Below are positions 1 to 7,759 of a DNA stretch of 64,000 bases, piece after piece. This stretch comes from Paenibacillus phocaeensis (GTDB lineage Bacteria; Bacillota; Bacilli; Paenibacillales; Paenibacillaceae). The translations under genes were made by a program, and so were the position numbers. The notes under the pieces were generated by a model that was not told the DNA's origin, searched no databases, and saw nothing but the letters and a program-made list of their open reading frames with translations. Each line of letters begins with the position of its first letter. Positions within the stretch are counted from its first letter, which is position 1. The stretch lies in contig NZ_FCOQ01000013.1 in assembly GCF_900021165.1 (NCBI RefSeq), forward strand, positions 206,001 through 270,000. The letters are read 5' to 3'.

Positions 1-444
1 AAGCTGCGGGAGCGCAGCCGCCGGCTTGTGGCCGGCGAGGAGACGTTCTCGCTCAAATCCAGCGGTGAGGAAGGCATCGCCATGCTCCGCAGCTTGACCG
101 GCGCCAGCGCTCCGATGATCACCAACGTCAATCTGCCGAACCGCGGCCAAATAGCTTCGCTGTCGCTGAATGCCGTCGTCGAGACGAACGCCGTGTTTGG
201 CGCGGACAGCGTCCAGCCGGTGCTGGCGGGCAGCCTGCCGGAGGACATCAACAATCTCGTCACCCGTCACGTCTACAATCAGGAGGCCATCCTCAAGGCG
301 GCCATCAACAAGGACCGCGACCTGGCCTTCCACGCCTTCCTGAACGACCCGCTGCTCTCCGGCCTCACGCCGGACCAGGCGGAGGAGCTGTTCGCGACGA
401 TGCTGAACAACACCAAGGCGTACTTACCGGGGTGGGAGCTATAG
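1..444 (+). CDS. Family 4 glycosyl hydrolase (alpha-glucosidase/galactosidase/galacturonidase type), C-terminal part
   Basis: The reading frame is open from the first base of the window and ends at TAG 442-444, so only the last 147 residues are present and the start lies outside. The tail contains the GH4-like stretch NLPNRGQIASLSLNAVVET followed by a helical C-terminus ending in KAYLPGWEL. GH4 enzymes are cytoplasmic NAD+- and metal-dependent glycosidases; their catalytic and NAD-binding residues are in the missing N-terminal part, so the substrate cannot be assigned. It is transcribed towards the wal operon and ends just before a hairpin at 453-484. Family assignment is by resemblance to LplD/MelA-type C-termini; specificity is unknown. 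Confidence 0.75.
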   Translation, partial: KLRERSRRLVAGEETFSLKSSGEEGIAMLRSLTGASAPMITNVNLPNRGQIASLSLNAVVETNAVFGADSVQPVLAGSLPEDINNLVTRHVYNQEAILKAAINKDRDLAFHAFLNDPLLSGLTPDQAEELFATMLNNTKAYLPGWEL

Positions 445-452
445 CAGAAAAA

Positions 453-484
453 AACCGCCGGGGATTCGGCATCCCCGGGCGGTT
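453..484. terminator. Intrinsic terminator, probably shared by the convergent GH4 and walJ transcripts
   Basis: An inverted repeat of about 13 bp (AACCGCC..GGGGAT / ATCCCC..GGGCGGTT) closes on a TCGGC loop. On the minus strand it is followed by a run of T (positions 452 to 446), a good terminator for the wal operon. On the plus strand only a weak T-rich tail follows, so termination of the GH4 gene is less certain. Confidence 0.7.
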
Positions 485-501
485 GCTTGTCTAGCTACGA
501 T

Positions 502-684
502 AAATGTATGCGAAAATTCAAATACATTTCGCCGTTTTTGACGATCTCGACGGAATGTATTCGAAATTTCATATACATTCTCGTCCCAGAAGGTCCATCC
601 GACCCGAATCTATATGAAAAACCGAATACAATTCAGATTTTTCGTCCTCAGCAACACATTATACTCAAAAAATCAGATACATCA
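502..684. repeat. Array of about four degenerate palindromic units, period about 51-53 nt
   Basis: Unit 1 (502-529) has AAATGTAT and ATACATTT arms; unit 2 (553-580) has GAATGTAT and ATACATTC arms around a CGAAATTTC-like centre. Two more decayed units begin near 606 and 657. The region is AT-rich, non-coding and sits in the gap 445-834 between convergent genes. An open frame crosses it and runs antisense through walJ, but it has no convincing ribosome-binding site and is not called a gene. No other feature is seen from 690 to 834. Confidence 0.6.
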
Positions 685-834
685 CAACGAATGAGTCCAC
701 TCCACTTATACTTATACGCGCTCAGCGACGAGGAGCTTGCGCAGTGTTCCACGCCTCTCACGGGGCCTGCCACCGTCACGCCCCAACCTAAGCGGGTTCC
801 AAGAAAAAAACCAACCGCCTCCTCCCGCCGCCAC

Positions 835-1641
835 CTACCGTTCGCTCAATACATCCCACGGCGTTGGCCGGTCGTAATACGTTTCGCAGAGCTTGAACTC
901 GCTGTCCTTGAAGAAGCAGCCACGGTCCTCCATGGCGGTGCGAACGGACATCTTGGCCAGGTCGAGCATATTGTGCTCACGGCTGAGGTGAGCCAGATAC
1001 GTCCGCTTCAGGCGGCCGTTCAGAATCTCGCTCATCAGCTCGCCGGTCGCGTCATTGGACAAGTGGCCCAGGTCGCCGAGAATGCGCCGCTTGATGTTCC
1101 ACGGGTACCGTCCCATGCGCAGCATCTCGATGTCATGGTTTGCCTCAAGCACTAACACATCGGCGTCGCAGATTGCCTCCTTCACCTTGTCACTGGCGTA
1201 GCCCAGGTCGGTGCATACGCTCAGCTTCTCCTTGCCGTCGTAGAAGTTATATCCTACCGGTTCGGCGGCGTCATGCGAGATGGCGAACGACTCCACGCGG
1301 AGCGAGCCGAAATCGCGGGTTTCTCCGGTGCCCAGGATACAGCGTTGGTCGTCCGCGAGGTTCCCAATCGCTTTTTCCATGGCCGCCCACGTCTTCTCGT
1401 TCGCATAGATCGGCAGATTGTATTTTCGCGCCACCGCGCCTAAGCCCTTGATATGGTCCGAATGCTCATGCGTGACCAGAATTCCCGTCAGTTCCTGCCC
1501 GGTCACTCCACGCTCCATCATCAACTCATCGATGCGTTTGGCGCTAAAGCCGGCATCGACCATCAGCGTGACTTCCCCATTGGCAACCAGCGTTGCATTT
1601 CCCGTCGAACCGCTCGACAGCACCGAAAATTGGATCCCCAT
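835..1641 (-). CDS. walJ: WalJ (YycJ) metallo-beta-lactamase-fold hydrolase
   Basis: A 268-residue cytoplasmic metallo-beta-lactamase-fold protein, the usual last gene of the wal operon. The metal-binding signature THEHSDH is at residues 57-63 (His58, His60, Asp62, His63), with further candidate ligands at His123 and Asp145. The family is related to exo/endonuclease-like MBL proteins and has been linked to coordinating wall homeostasis and DNA replication in Firmicutes; its exact substrate is not settled. The ATG at 1641 lies 9 bases after the walI stop, so it is co-transcribed with walI. The hairpin at 453-484 closes the operon. Confidence 0.93.
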   Translation of the reverse strand: MGIQFSVLSSGSTGNATLVANGEVTLMVDAGFSAKRIDELMMERGVTGQELTGILVTHEHSDHIKGLGAVARKYNLPIYANEKTWAAMEKAIGNLADDQRCILGTGETRDFGSLRVESFAISHDAAEPVGYNFYDGKEKLSVCTDLGYASDKVKEAICDADVLVLEANHDIEMLRMGRYPWNIKRRILGDLGHLSNDATGELMSEILNGRLKRTYLAHLSREHNMLDLAKMSVRTAMEDRGCFFKDSEFKLCETYYDRPTPWDVLSER

Positions 1642-1650
1642 AATCTCCCA

Positions 1651-2400
1651 TTACTCCTTCGTCTTCTCTGTGTTCGGACTGATAACATCACCGCTGATGC
1701 CCTGTACGTAATACTCCTTGCCGCTCTCCAGCATGAACCGCCAGGCCGGAGCGGCCGGCAGATGAGCATCCGAATCGAACACCTCGCCGTAATACCCGAG
1801 TTCCACTTCCGTGACGACCGAGCCTTCCGGCAGGAAGTTCTCGATCAAGTTGCCAAGCGCCTTCGAGGCCGACAGCACGCGCTGCGGCTTCTCCTCCTCC
1901 GGATAGCTGATCTCGATCGCCCGGCGCTGGTACGAAATGATCTTCTGGTTGCTGTTAAACAACTTAAGCTCGATTTTGAAGAGCGGCCATTTCCCCTCCA
2001 CCAACGGATGCAGCACAAACACGTCCGAGCTGCTGGCCACTTCGTCATACCGGTAATCGCCGATGTCCGGCAGGCTGTCCTTCAGCGCGGCCGTCAAATC
2101 CCGCGGCGTAAAAATCAACCTGCTGTCGACCGGCACCGGCAGGTCCGTCAGCTTACCGCTTTGCGCGTCATCCACGAACCGGTAAGCGATTTTGGGCAGT
2201 TCCGGCGTTTCCGTCGGAATTTTGGCGAGGACGCGAATGTTCTTCTCATCCATCGCCTGCTGCGTATTATTCTCCAGGGCAGTGATATCCAGGTTGGAGT
2301 CGGCCTGCTCGCGCAGATCGTTCCACAGCTGATAACCCAGCACCAGATTCAACAGTAAAAAAGCGTAAATCAGCACGTTTTTCGCCTGACCCCAATCCAT
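1651..2400 (-). CDS. walI: WalI (YycI) two-component regulatory membrane protein
   Basis: A 249-residue bitopic membrane protein: a short cytoplasmic N-terminus (MDWGQAKN), one transmembrane helix at about residues 7-25 and an extracytoplasmic domain. Together with WalH it binds the WalK sensor and tunes its activity in Bacillus and Staphylococcus. It starts at ATG 2400. Unlike the tight spacing typical of this operon, about 300 bp of repeat-bearing DNA separates it from the walH stop at 2700, so continued transcription across that gap is an inference. WalI and WalH folds are poorly conserved in sequence; the call rests on the YycI-like domain pattern and the operon position. Confidence 0.88.
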   Translation of the reverse strand: MDWGQAKNVLIYAFLLLNLVLGYQLWNDLREQADSNLDITALENNTQQAMDEKNIRVLAKIPTETPELPKIAYRFVDDAQSGKLTDLPVPVDSRLIFTPRDLTAALKDSLPDIGDYRYDEVASSSDVFVLHPLVEGKWPLFKIELKLFNSNQKIISYQRRAIEISYPEEEKPQRVLSASKALGNLIENFLPEGSVVTEVELGYYGEVFDSDAHLPAAPAWRFMLESGKEYYVQGISGDVISPNTEKTKE

Positions 2401-2450
2401 GGTTCATCCCCCTTCGTTCAGATTCAGCATCCGTCTCACCCTCGTTTCCT

Positions 2451-2636
2451 CCTAACGGAACGTAGTGACGTTAACGGCGTATTTCCCGGCGATTTCCCAG
2501 CCTAACGTACTCCAGCGACCTTATTCGCACCGAATAGGAGCCATTTGCCACCGACCAGGCCTCATAACGTCTCCTGTTTCCGTTAGCTTCGAAATCCCCC
2601 ACACCTTGGCCCAATAGCGTCATCTGTTTCCGTTAG
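2451..2636. repeat. Four copies of a 50-nt-period element in two facing pairs
   Basis: The core CTAACGGAA..GTGACGTTA occurs directly at about 2452-2476 and, more decayed, at 2502-2526. It occurs inverted at 2563-2586 and 2613-2636 (plus strand ...CTGTTTCCGTTAG). Copies within each pair are 50 nt apart, and the two pairs face each other. They fill most of the 299-bp walH-walI gap. The long inverted symmetry could fold into a large RNA hairpin within the operon transcript. Confidence 0.65.
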
Positions 2637-2699
2637 AAGTACGTGAGACGTGAAAGTGGCAGCTGGGTAACCCAATTACTCCTTTGCATTTGCAACAGG

Positions 2700-4367
2700 T
2701 TATCCATCCTTGTCAGCACCTGTAGCACCTGCGCTAGCGTTAGCAACTGCTTTCGCATCCGTGCCCGCACCTGTATTTGTATTAGCACCAGTACCCGCAT
2801 CCGTGTCAGCACTTGTTGTTCCTGTTCCTGCCCATGAGCCGGTACCAGCATCTGCTCCTGCACTTGCTCCTGCACTTGCTCCTGCACTTGCTCCTGCACT
2901 TGCTCCTGCACTTGCTCCTTCACTTGCTCCTTCACTGGTTCCTGCACTGGTTCCTGCACCAGTACCCGCATTTGCGCCTATTCCTGTACCTCCTCCTACT
3001 CCAGTTCCGACACCCGCACCACCGCCTGCGCCGGCAGCCTCGTCTGCATTCGCTCCAGGCTTCTCCACCGCCCCGAGGCCCAGCACCCGGGTCGCGCCGT
3101 TGCTCAGCTCGACGACCCACGTCGGCTTCAGCAGCAGGCCCTTCTCGGTGAGCGACGGCAGGTACGCCGGGTACAACCCGGCGATGCGCGCCTCCGTTTG
3201 GAGCGCCGCAATGCTCTCCCGCAGCGCCTTGCCGCCCGGCAGGGAGACGACCTTCTTCTCCCAACTGCTGCCGGAGCCGTAGATCAACGAACGCTCATAG
3301 CCGGCGATCGTGCCTTGGCGCATTTCCAGCGTGATCGCCCCGTAATGGAACGTCGGCAAGTCGAGGATCGGAAAAGCGCCAAATTGCCCGGTTCCGTAGT
3401 ACTGCTGGAATACGATCCGCTGCTGATCTTCCTCGATGCCGTCGCTCGTCTGCTCTAACCGGTACTTCCCGTTCCAGCCGCCGTGCTGGTTGACGAAGTC
3501 AATCGCCGACAGCACGTTTTTGCTCGGGCTGTTCTCGCCCGCCGAAGGCGCGGCCGGATCCGTGTAGTTGATCCAATTCCGGTTTTGCTTGACCTGAAGG
3601 CTGCGTTTACTGTCCGTATAGATTTCGGAGCCGTCTTTTTCCCGGATGTATCGGGTGATGCTCGGGTCAAAGAACAAGCTCTGCATCTGCTCCGTCGTAT
3701 ACAACCCAATGTTCAAGCCAGTTTCGACCAGATCGACCGGTTTCTCGGGAACGTAATACCCATCGGTTAAGGTATACGGCACCCAGTCCTTCCCGAAGTC
3801 GACCTGCTGCTGCACGTCCTGCACCGTCAAGTCGGCTTTGGTTGCTTCGTATACGACGTCGCCCCGCGAGCTGAAGAAGAACACCCGCACCTGGTCATCG
3901 GTTCCCGTGTTGTAGATCATCAGCCGGTTGACATTCTCCGCATCAAACAACGAGTCCGGCGCGATCTGCATCACCTTCTGCAGCAACTCCACCGGGACCC
4001 CCCCGCCGAATACCAGCTCCACACCGATATCCTTGCTGCGGATGTCCGACCAGTTGATATTATCGATGTCATACCGCTGAAATCCGTCGAATTGACGACC
4101 CTTCAGGCGATTGTAAATCAAATTGTAAAACGTCGAATCCGGGTAAAACACCGTGTGCCGCTCCTCGCCCATATGCACGGCAATTTGCGCCGGAAAGAGC
4201 ATCGCATCCGCCTCCAGGGTCGTCCCCATATTTTCCGTGCGAATGTAGTCGCTCTCCGATTTGACCACCGGATTGCTGCCCGGCAATTGATAGATCAGGA
4301 AATAACTCTGTACCAGACTGCACGCGACCAGCAAGGCCAGCGCCAGCGATTTGACTCTTTCCTTCAC
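2700..4367 (-). CDS. walH: WalH (YycH) regulator of WalK, with a long Gly/Ala/Ser/Thr C-terminal tail
   Basis: A 555-residue membrane-anchored protein with one N-terminal transmembrane helix (about residues 8-27) and a large extracytoplasmic YycH domain that modulates the WalK kinase. It starts at GTG 4367 and overlaps the walK stop by 4 bases, so it is translationally coupled. The usual YycH protein is about 450 residues; this one has about 118 extra residues (roughly 438-555) made almost only of Gly, Ala, Ser, Thr and Asp, including a run of tetrapeptide ASAG repeats encoded by 12-bp tandem DNA repeats. The tail is predicted disordered and outside the membrane; it could be a spacer or wall-spanning segment. 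The antisense open frames over this tail are by-products of the repeats. Confidence 0.9.
   Translation of the reverse strand: MKERVKSLALALLVACSLVQSYFLIYQLPGSNPVVKSESDYIRTENMGTTLEADAMLFPAQIAVHMGEERHTVFYPDSTFYNLIYNRLKGRQFDGFQRYDIDNINWSDIRSKDIGVELVFGGGVPVELLQKVMQIAPDSLFDAENVNRLMIYNTGTDDQVRVFFFSSRGDVVYEATKADLTVQDVQQQVDFGKDWVPYTLTDGYYVPEKPVDLVETGLNIGLYTTEQMQSLFFDPSITRYIREKDGSEIYTDSKRSLQVKQNRNWINYTDPAAPSAGENSPSKNVLSAIDFVNQHGGWNGKYRLEQTSDGIEEDQQRIVFQQYYGTGQFGAFPILDLPTFHYGAITLEMRQGTIAGYERSLIYGSGSSWEKKVVSLPGGKALRESIAALQTEARIAGLYPAYLPSLTEKGLLLKPTWVVELSNGATRVLGLGAVEKPGANADEAAGAGGGAGVGTGVGGGTGIGANAGTGAGTSAGTSEGASEGASAGASAGASAGASAGASAGADAGTGSWAGTGTTSADTDAGTGANTNTGAGTDAKAVANASAGATGADKDG
2854..2961 (-). repeat. 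12-bp tandem repeat, nine units, inside walH
   Basis: Nine consecutive 12-nt units on the plus strand, GCTCCTGCACTT and close variants, occupy 2854-2961. The first five are identical and the last four differ by one to three bases. Because 12 is a multiple of three, gain or loss of units changes the ASAG repeat number in WalH without a frameshift. Confidence 0.9.
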
Positions 4368-6187
4368 TGCGCCTCGCCTCCTTGCTTCTCCGCCGGCAGC
4401 GTAAAGGTCACCTTGGTGCCTTGGCCGAATTCCGATTGCAGAGAGATGGTCCCGCCGTGCGCCCGCACAATTTCCCGGGCAATGGATAAGCCTAAGCCCG
4501 TCCCGCCCATATTCCGTGAACGCGCCTTATCGACGCGATAGAATCGTTCAAAAATCCGCTCCAGGTCCTTCTTCGGAATCCCGATCCCGTTATCCTGCAC
4601 TGAAATCGCCAACTGCCGGTCTTCGGTCAGGCGCGCCTCCAGCGTGATCGTACCGCCTTCCGGCGTATACTTCATCGCATTGGAGATCAGGTTGTCCAGC
4701 ACCTGGTCAATCTGGTCGCGGTCGATCCAGGCCGTGTCCACCTCACTGGCGATAAACAACGTGGGTTTAATCCCCTTCTCCTGCATTTGAAAAGAAAACC
4801 GGTCCGCCACTTCCTCCAGCATCTCCATCACGTTCGTTGGCTGCTTGCGCAGCTCGGCTTCTTGAGAATCGAAGCGCGACAAGTGAAGCAGATCGGTGAC
4901 GAGGCGGATCATCCGCTCGGTTTGGTTCTGAATCACGGATACGAACCGCGACCCGAGCTCCGGGTCCTCCATGGCGCCGTCCTCCAGCGCCTCGGTATAA
5001 CTCTTGATCGTCGTCAGCGGCGTTCGCAGCTCATGTGATACATTCGCCACGAACTCCCGCCGCGACGCCTCCAGCTTCTCCTGCTCGGTGACGTCCTGGA
5101 GTACGGCAATCGTGCCGATGATCCCGATCTCCCGCCGATGAATCGGCGTGAACGTAACCCGGATCAGGAAGACATCCCCGTCCGGCCCGGCATTCTCGAG
5201 GATCGTTGAGTGCATCGTCCCTTGCTCCAGCACATCCTTCTCCTCATCCGGCAGATGCAGCAGGGACATGATATCAACCCGATCGAGCGCCGTATCCGCC
5301 GTCCCCAGCATCTCGCTGGCGCGCCGATTCATCAGGATCACCCGGCCGGTCTCATCCGTCGCAATCACCCCGTCGCTCATGTTCGTGAGGATCGAAGCGA
5401 GCTTCTCCTTCTCTTCTTCGTTCTGCGCCAGGGCATCGCGCAGCCGGCTCGTCATGTAGTTGAACGCCTTGCTGAGCTGGCCAATCTCGTCGTTGCCGAG
5501 CACGGGCATCTTCTGATGGAACTCCCCTTCGGCCACCGCCGTGGCACGCCGGGTCAGCTCCTTGATCGGGGAAGTAATCGTATGCGCCAGAATGACGCCA
5601 AGCACCGCCGTCAACCCCAGCGCCAGCAGGATACCGGATATAAAAATATTATTAATCCGCTCCATCGTACTGTACAGCTCGCTCATCGACGCCGCGATGT
5701 AGATCGCCCCGACGATTTTCCCGCTGCTGACCACCGGCTTGGCAACGACTTTCTTCCGGACATTATCCTCATCGATAATGTACTCCTCGTTGTCGCGAAT
5801 GCCCTGCAGGGCCCGGCTCACGACCGTCTGCGTATTCTTCGTGCCCACGTAATCGGCGTGGGACGGCTTGGACGTCGTCAGCACCTTGCCGCTCGCGTCA
5901 AGCACCTGAATCTCGGCCCCGCCGATATTAAACAGGTTGTTGACCAGCACGCGCAGATTCTCCATGGATTCCTCCGCCGAGTCTCCGGTCACGCCCAGGT
6001 TTTGCGCCGCCAACACGGAGAGCAGCTCCGCCCGCTCCTGCAGCTCTTTGGTGAAATTGCTGGTCAGCGAGGTTTTCATCGCGCTCACGAAATACACCCC
6101 GATCAACTGCATCGCGATCAGGATGAGCAGCACGTAAATGATGATCAGCTTGGCCTGGATCGTGCGAAAAAAGGAGGGCAGATTCAT
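4364..6187 (-). CDS. walK: WalK (YycG) essential cell-wall sensor histidine kinase
   Basis: A 607-residue membrane histidine kinase. Domains in order: TM1 at about 14-34, an extracytoplasmic Cache/PAS-like sensor, TM2 at about 181-203, HAMP, a cytoplasmic PAS domain at about 260-370, HisKA with phospho-acceptor His385 in NVSHELRTPLTT, and an HATPase domain with N box (DNLISNAMKY) and G boxes (DNGIGIP, GGTGLGLSIA). It phosphorylates WalR in response to wall metabolism. The ATG at 6187 is preferred: it follows an AAGGCGGGTGG Shine-Dalgarno, begins 2 bases after the walR stop and aligns with known WalK N-termini. A GTG at 6199 would add four residues. Confidence 0.96.
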   Translation of the reverse strand: MNLPSFFRTIQAKLIIIYVLLILIAMQLIGVYFVSAMKTSLTSNFTKELQERAELLSVLAAQNLGVTGDSAEESMENLRVLVNNLFNIGGAEIQVLDASGKVLTTSKPSHADYVGTKNTQTVVSRALQGIRDNEEYIIDEDNVRKKVVAKPVVSSGKIVGAIYIAASMSELYSTMERINNIFISGILLALGLTAVLGVILAHTITSPIKELTRRATAVAEGEFHQKMPVLGNDEIGQLSKAFNYMTSRLRDALAQNEEEKEKLASILTNMSDGVIATDETGRVILMNRRASEMLGTADTALDRVDIMSLLHLPDEEKDVLEQGTMHSTILENAGPDGDVFLIRVTFTPIHRREIGIIGTIAVLQDVTEQEKLEASRREFVANVSHELRTPLTTIKSYTEALEDGAMEDPELGSRFVSVIQNQTERMIRLVTDLLHLSRFDSQEAELRKQPTNVMEMLEEVADRFSFQMQEKGIKPTLFIASEVDTAWIDRDQIDQVLDNLISNAMKYTPEGGTITLEARLTEDRQLAISVQDNGIGIPKKDLERIFERFYRVDKARSRNMGGTGLGLSIAREIVRAHGGTISLQSEFGQGTKVTFTLPAEKQGGEAQ

Positions 6188-6188
6188 T

Positions 6189-6905
6189 CTAGAGTCCACC
6201 CGCCTTGGAGCTCCGCATCATATACCCCAATCCCCGCCGCGTCAAAATATATTCCGGCTTGCTCGGATCCTTCTCGATCTTCTCGCGCAGCCGGCGAATC
6301 GTCACGTCCACCGTGCGCACATCGCCGAAATACTCGAAGCCCCACACCGCCTGCAGCAAATGCTCACGGGTCATGACCTTCCCTGCATTCTTGACCAGGT
6401 AATGCACGAGCTCGAACTCCCGGTGCGTCAGATCCAGCGGCTCGCCGTTCTTGTGAACCGTATACATGTCCGTATCGATGAACAGTTCAAACAGACTGAT
6501 GCCCTGCTTTGTTTCCTCCGCACCTTCGGCCGCCGCTGCTTTCTGTTGCCGGCGCATCTGCGCCTTCACCCTAGCCAGCAGCTCCCGCGTACTGAACGGC
6601 TTCGTCACATAGTCGTCGGCGCCCAGCTCCAGGCCCAGCACCTTGTCGATTTCCCCGTCCTTGGCGGTCAGCATGATGATCGGCGTCTCAAGCTTCGCCC
6701 GCACCTCGCGGCACACGTCCATTCCGTCCTTGCCGGGCAGCATCAGATCGAGCAGAATGAGATCCGGCTGCTCGGAGAACGCCAGCCGGGTGGCTTCAAA
6801 CCCGTCGAATGCGAGAACCACCTCGTAGCCCTCTTTTTCCAGGTTAAATTTCAAAATATCCGCAATGGGTTTCTCGTCATCCACGACCAGAATTTTTCCT
6901 TGCAT
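6189..6905 (-). CDS. walR: WalR (YycF) essential response regulator of cell-wall metabolism
   Basis: A 238-residue OmpR/PhoB-family regulator. The receiver domain carries the acidic pocket VDDE (residues 8-11), phospho-acceptor Asp53 in LLDLMLPG and a conserved Lys in MLTAKDG; a winged-helix DNA-binding domain follows (GYMMRSS near the C-terminus). WalR controls autolysins and other wall hydrolases. ATG 6905 is chosen because a GGGGTGA ribosome-binding site lies just upstream and the protein then begins [12 protein letters not shown], matching orthologues; a GTG at 6917 is the alternative. First gene of walRKHIJ, divergent from the regulator at 7073. Confidence 0.96.
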   Translation of the reverse strand: MQGKILVVDDEKPIADILKFNLEKEGYEVVLAFDGFEATRLAFSEQPDLILLDLMLPGKDGMDVCREVRAKLETPIIMLTAKDGEIDKVLGLELGADDYVTKPFSTRELLARVKAQMRRQQKAAAAEGAEETKQGISLFELFIDTDMYTVHKNGEPLDLTHREFELVHYLVKNAGKVMTREHLLQAVWGFEYFGDVRTVDVTIRRLREKIEKDPSKPEYILTRRGLGYMMRSSKAGGL

Positions 6906-7008
6906 GACTTCGTTCACCCCAACTTTCAGCCATGGGCTAATGCTCCCTCTATCTTACCATATCTGACGCCGCATCAGCCATTGCCCAAATCCCCGAAAAT
7001 CACGCGTA

Positions 7009-7038
7009 TTGCTTGTCTCTTCTACCAACTGGTAAAAT
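7009..7038 (+). promoter_or_regulatory. Candidate sigma-A promoter for the 7073 two-component operon
   Basis: TTGCTT (7009-7014) and TAAAAT (7033-7038) are separated by 18 bases, 35 bases before the start codon. A strong AAGGAGG ribosome-binding site follows. Confidence 0.45.
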
Positions 7039-7072
7039 CCTAGAGAGACATCACAAGGAGGACCTTATTGAA

Positions 7073-7759
7073 ATGGCTGCATTATTAATCGTGGACGACG
7101 ATCCCAATATACGCGAATTGATGTGTCTATATTTGGCTAAGGAAGGATTTACCCTCATTCAAGCCGATAACGGCACCGAAGCGCTGGAGAAGATGGAGCA
7201 AACCCGTGCCGATTTAGTCGTGTTCGATATTATGATGCCGGTCATGGACGGCTGGGAATTATGCAGCGAGCTGCGGCGGCTATACCCGGACACGCCCCTG
7301 CTCATGGTCACCGCCAAAGGGGAAACGGGTCAGAAAGTCAAGGGGTTCGGCCTCGGTGCCGACGATTATCTGGTCAAACCGTTTGATCCGCTGGAGTTGG
7401 TCGTGCGCGTCAAAGCGCTGCTCAAGCGGTATAAGATCGCCGTATCCCAGAACATCCGACTCGGAAACGTATGGCTGAACCGCCATACCTATAAAGTCAC
7501 CCGGGATGACGAGGAGTTTGCTCTGCCGCCGAAGGAATTTGAGCTGCTGTTTAAACTCGGCAGCTATCCCGGGCAAATTTTCACCCGCGAACAGTTGATC
7601 GAGCAAATTTGGGGGGCTGGGTACGGCGGCGATGACCGCACGGTTGACGTACATGTCAAAAGGTTGCGGGAACGCTTCTCCAAAGGAACGAAGGCCGATC
7701 CGCCATTTCACATCGAAACGGTTTACGGACTTGGCTATCGTCTGACGGTGAGAACATGA
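7073..7759 (+). CDS. OmpR/PhoB-family response regulator
   Basis: A 228-residue regulator with an N-terminal receiver (acidic pocket Asp8-Asp10, phospho-acceptor Asp52 in FDIMMPVMDG, conserved Lys in TAKGE) and a C-terminal winged helix (DRTVDVHVKRLRERF). The ATG at 7073 is chosen because AAGGAGG precedes it and the receiver domain starts at once; an upstream in-frame start at 7013 would add residues unrelated to the fold. It overlaps the kinase gene by 4 bases and is followed by an RND pump, so its likely targets are those efflux genes. TTCACA direct repeats at 9134 are candidate binding sites. Confidence 0.92.
   Translation: MAALLIVDDDPNIRELMCLYLAKEGFTLIQADNGTEALEKMEQTRADLVVFDIMMPVMDGWELCSELRRLYPDTPLLMVTAKGETGQKVKGFGLGADDYLVKPFDPLELVVRVKALLKRYKIAVSQNIRLGNVWLNRHTYKVTRDDEEFALPPKEFELLFKLGSYPGQIFTREQLIEQIWGAGYGGDDRTVDVHVKRLRERFSKGTKADPPFHIETVYGLGYRLTVRT

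Noticed and set aside
487..1155. A long plus-strand open frame starting in the repeat region and running antisense through walJ
   Set aside because: The first part only translates the 51-nt repeats (17-residue periodicity), the rest is the reverse strand of walJ, and no ribosome-binding site or family resemblance is seen.
2633..3282. Several overlapping open frames on both strands with Gln/Glu/Val or Ala/Pro/Val repeats
   Set aside because: They are alternative readings of the 12-bp repeat and GC-rich tail of walH.
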